Below are positions 5,964 to 8,347 of a DNA stretch of 8,347 bases, one piece after another. This DNA is from an uncultured Desulfuromonadales bacterium (GTDB lineage Bacteria; Desulfobacterota; Desulfuromonadia; Desulfuromonadales; Geopsychrobacteraceae). Made by a program: the position numbers and the translations under genes. Under the pieces are notes generated by a model. The model searched no databases and was not told the DNA's origin. It saw only the letters and a list, made by a program, of their open reading frames with translations. The DNA lies in contig CALZLE010000041.1 of the NCBI GenBank assembly GCA_945788205.1, forward strand, positions 1 to 8,347. Reading direction: 5' to 3'. The stretch's first letter is position 1. Every line of letters begins with the position of its first letter.

Positions 5964-7916
5964 TTATTCGTTGCTCCCATCAAAAACATTGGTTAATTCT
6001 GGAACGAGGATCTCAACTTGTGACTGTTCCAGTAAAGTATTAAGTTTATCACTGACCGCAGCTTCTTTTTTTGCAGCGAGTAACTGGTCTTGTAATTGGC
6101 TCCGAGCGGTGACATCAAGAGATGCAAAATCAGCCTGTTTGGCTTCTTTGAGGCTGGCAACCAGAAATTTATTGTCGATGGAGAAAACCTGGGATGCGAT
6201 CGGCGCCTCTTCGGTCAGAGTGAAGGCTTCTTTTGCCAGCTCTGGTGTGTTGCCGATTTTGGGGATGAAATCGCCGAAGCTGCTGGGGAACTCTCCCGAT
6301 TCATCGACAGAGACCTTCAGGCTTGCCGCTGCTTTACGCAGGCTTTTCAGCTCCTGTGCTTTTGCGAGCAGTTGATCAGCCAATTCCTTGGCGAAGGTCT
6401 GGGCCTGATTGGCACGGTAAGCCATTTCGACACTTGCTTTAACTTCGTTCAGCTCAGGGAGCCGGCTTTCCTGACGCTCTTTCAAGGTGAAGAGTAAAAC
6501 CCCCTGAGTTGTTTGCACGGGACGGGCTAGCTCATTAGCTTTAAGAGAAAAGGCTGCCTGGCTGACCGTTGGAACTTTGCCGATCCCATCGATGGCTCCG
6601 TCGCGTTCGAACAGGCCAGTCTCTTTCACGCCCAGATCGTTATTGGTTGCTGCTGCGTCAAGGTCCCCGGTTTTCCGGTTAATGTTGTATGCGTCCATCG
6701 CTTTTTCGTAAGCATACTGGCGAGATTTTTCTACCAGCAGGCCAGCTTTTACCTCATCAATAACATCAACCAGTGGTTTGACGCCAGCTTCGCTCAACTC
6801 ATCAACTCGGATGATATGGTAGCCGAACGGAGTCTCAACAATCTCGCTGAGTTGTCCCGGTTGTAAATTAAAGGCAGCAGCTTCAAAGCTGGCGACCATG
6901 ATACCGCGCCCGAAATACCCGAGATCACCGCCGTTTTTAGCGGTTCCTTTGTCGTCGGAGTGGGTTTTTGCGAGTTGCGCGAAGTCGGCACCTTCTTTGA
7001 GCTGTTTTAGTAGCTCCGTTGCAAGGTCGCGACGTTTCCCGCGGATCTCATCGCTGGTATCTTCTGCAACCCGAAGGAGGATATGTGCCGCTTTGACCTG
7101 CTCTTTCGTTTCGAATAAATCGAGGTTCCGCCGGTGATATCGTTCGAGCTCTTCGTCGGTGTAATTGGCAATCTCTTTTTCGTAGCGGGCTGGATCGAAT
7201 TGCAGATAACGCAGAGAGATTTTTTCCGAAAGCCGGAACTGCTCCTTGTTTTGCTCGAAAAATTCAGCCAGGCCCTCATCTGTTACTTTGATTTTGGTCT
7301 CGACCAAAGCAGGAGTTAGCCAGCAGTAGTTCAGGTTGATTTTGTCGTTCTCTTTGTGGAAAGCCGTTTTCAGTTCCTCTTCGCTGACATTGATGCCTTG
7401 CTGGAGTTGCTTACGGACTTTTTCCGTGAGGAGTTGTCGTTCTTGAGCTGATTCGAATTGCTCTGGAGTCATTCGTTGGTATTTGAGGGCTTGCAGATAA
7501 CGGGCGCGGTTGAAAACCCCATTTTCTTTAAAGGCATCATATTGGGCGATGGCAGCAACCAGTTCGTCTTTACTGACACTTAGGCCGAGCCGATCTGCTT
7601 CCTGAACCAGCAGTAATTCGTTAACCAGCTGAATCATTGCCTGCTTCGGCAGGTTCAGTTGCTTTTCAGCTTCGGCGTCAAAGTTCCCCTGATAAATGCT
7701 CTGGTAAAGATTGTACAGGTTGCTGTAGCTGCTCTGATAAGCAGTGTAGCTGATGTCGTAGCCGTTCACTCGGGCAGCAACATCGCTGCCTTGAGTTACA
7801 CCGGAATCGGTCGGGGCAGTCAACATGGTGTAGCCGATAACAAAACTCAAGATGATCAGACCGAAAGCGATCTTGATCAACATCGATTTTTGCTTGGTTC
7901 TAACAAAGTCAAGCAT
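5964..7916 (-). CDS. ppiD: PpiD/SurA-like membrane-anchored periplasmic peptidyl-prolyl isomerase (parvulin)
   Basis: A 650-residue folding factor of the PpiD type. A short basic N-terminus (RTKQKSM) and one TM helix (about 12-33) anchor it in the inner membrane with the rest in the periplasm. The SurA-N-like chaperone region covers about 40-270. A complete parvulin domain lies at about 273-372, with KAAHILLR (H278), GGDLGYFGRG and FGYHII (H367). It is predicted to chaperone newly exported proteins near the Sec translocon; whether the parvulin is active cannot be read, since E. coli PpiD is largely inactive as an isomerase. The C-terminal half holds two further copies of the parvulin tail motif (AFxL...V...), around residues 456 and 565. 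The start is firm: AAGGAG (7926-7931) is nine bases upstream of the ATG. It is first in a two-gene unit with purC. The symbol is by architecture; a plain SurA-N-domain protein label is the cautious alternative. Confidence 0.92.
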   Translation of the reverse strand: MLDFVRTKQKSMLIKIAFGLIILSFVIGYTMLTAPTDSGVTQGSDVAARVNGYDISYTAYQSSYSNLYNLYQSIYQGNFDAEAEKQLNLPKQAMIQLVNELLLVQEADRLGLSVSKDELVAAIAQYDAFKENGVFNRARYLQALKYQRMTPEQFESAQERQLLTEKVRKQLQQGINVSEEELKTAFHKENDKINLNYCWLTPALVETKIKVTDEGLAEFFEQNKEQFRLSEKISLRYLQFDPARYEKEIANYTDEELERYHRRNLDLFETKEQVKAAHILLRVAEDTSDEIRGKRRDLATELLKQLKEGADFAQLAKTHSDDKGTAKNGGDLGYFGRGIMVASFEAAAFNLQPGQLSEIVETPFGYHIIRVDELSEAGVKPLVDVIDEVKAGLLVEKSRQYAYEKAMDAYNINRKTGDLDAAATNNDLGVKETGLFERDGAIDGIGKVPTVSQAAFSLKANELARPVQTTQGVLLFTLKERQESRLPELNEVKASVEMAYRANQAQTFAKELADQLLAKAQELKSLRKAAASLKVSVDESGEFPSSFGDFIPKIGNTPELAKEAFTLTEEAPIASQVFSIDNKFLVASLKEAKQADFASLDVTARSQLQDQLLAAKKEAAVSDKLNTLLEQSQVEILVPELTNVFDGSNE

Positions 7917-7969
7917 TGCCGGGAACTCCTTGATTTTCTTGATGTGATTGGTTGTAAAACAGGACGCAT

Positions 7970-7997
7970 GTTAGACCAGCAATCCGCTGAAAAGCAA
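7970..7997 (-). promoter_or_regulatory. Possible promoter of the ppiD-like/purC operon
   Basis: On the minus strand a TTGCTT hexamer (7992-7997) and TCTAAC (7970-7975) are separated by 16 bases, giving partial matches to sigma-70 -35 and -10 boxes (3/6 and 4/6). A start near 7963 would give a leader of about 45 bases to the ATG at 7916. Weak but correctly placed. Confidence 0.3.
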
Positions 7998-8019
7998 TCA
8001 TTTTTTCCGGGATAAGCCC

Positions 8020-8048
8020 TTGCTTAATGGTGGTTGGTTTGCTAGAGT
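8020..8048 (+). promoter_or_regulatory. Candidate sigma-70 promoter of mreB
   Basis: TTGCTT (8020-8025) and TAGAGT (8043-8048) are separated by exactly 17 bases, and TG at 8040-8041 forms an extended -10 (TGCTAGAGT). Transcription would begin near 8055, about 60 bases before the mreB ATG. The -35 matches only 3/6, but the extended -10 compensates. The best promoter-like site in the divergent region. Confidence 0.5.
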
Positions 8049-8063
8049 GACCCAGTTTTAAGA

Positions 8064-8106
8064 ATGCTTACTAAAACCACAAGATTACGCCGTTTGCGGC
8101 CTTTTT
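8064..8106 (+). promoter_or_regulatory. Possible mreB leader element: small hairpin with T run overlapping a 14-codon reading frame
   Basis: GCCG (8089-8092) pairs with CGGC (8097-8100) around a TTTG loop and is followed by CTTTTT (8101-8106), a miniature terminator-like structure ending just before the mreB ribosome site AAGGA (8107-8111). A reading frame from ATG 8064 to TAA 8106-8108 spans it and encodes MLTKTTRLRRLRPF, rich in Arg and Leu. The stem is only four pairs and the frame has no clear ribosome site, so this may be chance. Confidence 0.2.
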
Positions 8107-8117
8107 AAGGATAGAAC

Positions 8118-8347
8118 ATGGTCAATATTTTTAATGCAATTTGGGGGATGTTTTCCAACGATCTGGCGATCGATTTGGGAACGGCAAATACCCTGGTTTA
8201 TATGAAGGGTAAAGGAATCGTTGTTAGCGAGCCGTCGGTTGTCGCCGTCAAGACCGGTGCCGCTGGTCAACGCAAGGTTCTGGCTGTCGGGACTGATGCC
8301 AAGGAAATGCTGGGTCGGACCCCGGGGAGCATTGTTGCCATCCGTCC
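8118..8347 (+). CDS. mreB: Rod shape-determining protein MreB, N-terminal part, runs off window
   Basis: The first 76 complete codons of the bacterial actin homologue MreB, which polymerises under the inner membrane and guides cell-wall elongation in rod-shaped cells. The N-terminus starts with an amphipathic segment (NIFNAIWGMFSNDL) of the kind that attaches MreB to membrane. The phosphate-1 nucleotide loop follows (DLGTANTLVY, 19-28), then the conserved EPSVVAV and LGRTPGSIVAIRP. These match the usual MreB N-terminus closely. The ATG at 8118 is supported by AAGGA at 8107-8111, six bases upstream. In relatives mreC and other elongasome genes usually follow, but they would lie outside the window. 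The gene is divergent from the ppiD-like gene. Confidence 0.97.
   Translation, partial: MVNIFNAIWGMFSNDLAIDLGTANTLVYMKGKGIVVSEPSVVAVKTGAAGQRKVLAVGTDAKEMLGRTPGSIVAIR

Noticed and set aside
5938..6375. 145-codon plus-strand frame opposite the ppiD-like gene
   Set aside because: Low-complexity Ser/Ala/Leu composition typical of the reverse of an alpha-helical coding region; the minus-strand gene is clearly real.
1..8347. Phage defence island, mobile element or CRISPR array
   Set aside because: No transposase, integrase, terminal repeats or regular direct repeats seen; apart from the exonuclease fusion, the genes are housekeeping or respiratory.

Overview
The window is about half G+C and holds seven protein genes, two of them cut by the window edges. 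It looks like chromosome from an anaerobic, metal- or sulfur-respiring deltaproteobacterium of the Desulfuromonas/Geobacter group (Desulfuromonadia). The evidence is a seven-haem periplasmic c-type cytochrome beside a PAS-type hybrid sensor kinase gene, together with a ppiD-like/purC pair divergent from mreB. The lineage is inferred from gene content, not from a database match. There is no rRNA, tRNA, CRISPR array, insertion sequence or phage gene, and no gap between genes exceeds about 200 bases.

Left part, plus strand (1-2063). The 3' end of a hybrid histidine kinase (ATPase domain plus C-terminal receiver, 1-728) is followed after 93 bases by a gene for an exported seven-haem cytochrome c (822-2063). 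The gap between them has a possible sigma-54-type -24/-12 promoter and a TATAGT box. A respiratory or extracellular electron transfer role is the simplest reading.

Centre, minus strand (2068-4949). A TPR lipoprotein gene is followed after 35 bases by a gene for an unusual membrane protein. That protein has two transmembrane helices, a HAMP-like linker, a coiled coil, a PAS domain, a histidine-kinase-like core that has lost its catalytic motifs, and an intact DEDDh (DnaQ/epsilon-type) 3'-5' exonuclease at the C-terminus. It is the most interesting item here: a membrane sensor whose apparent output is a nuclease. Its stop codon lies 4 bases from that of the cytochrome gene, so the two transcription units converge with no room for a terminator between them.

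Right part, minus strand (5032-7916). A PpiD/SurA-like periplasmic folding factor gene is joined with zero spacing (TAA directly followed by ATG) to purC, and the unit ends at a strong intrinsic terminator (5032-5072). This terminator separates the unit from the TPR/exonuclease pair, which needs its own promoter in the roughly 80 bases that follow.

Right edge, plus strand (8118 onward). The 5' end of mreB, the rod-shape actin homologue, is divergent from the ppiD-like gene across a 201-base region. That region contains a good candidate promoter for mreB and a small hairpin followed by a T run, which overlaps a possible 14-codon leader reading frame.
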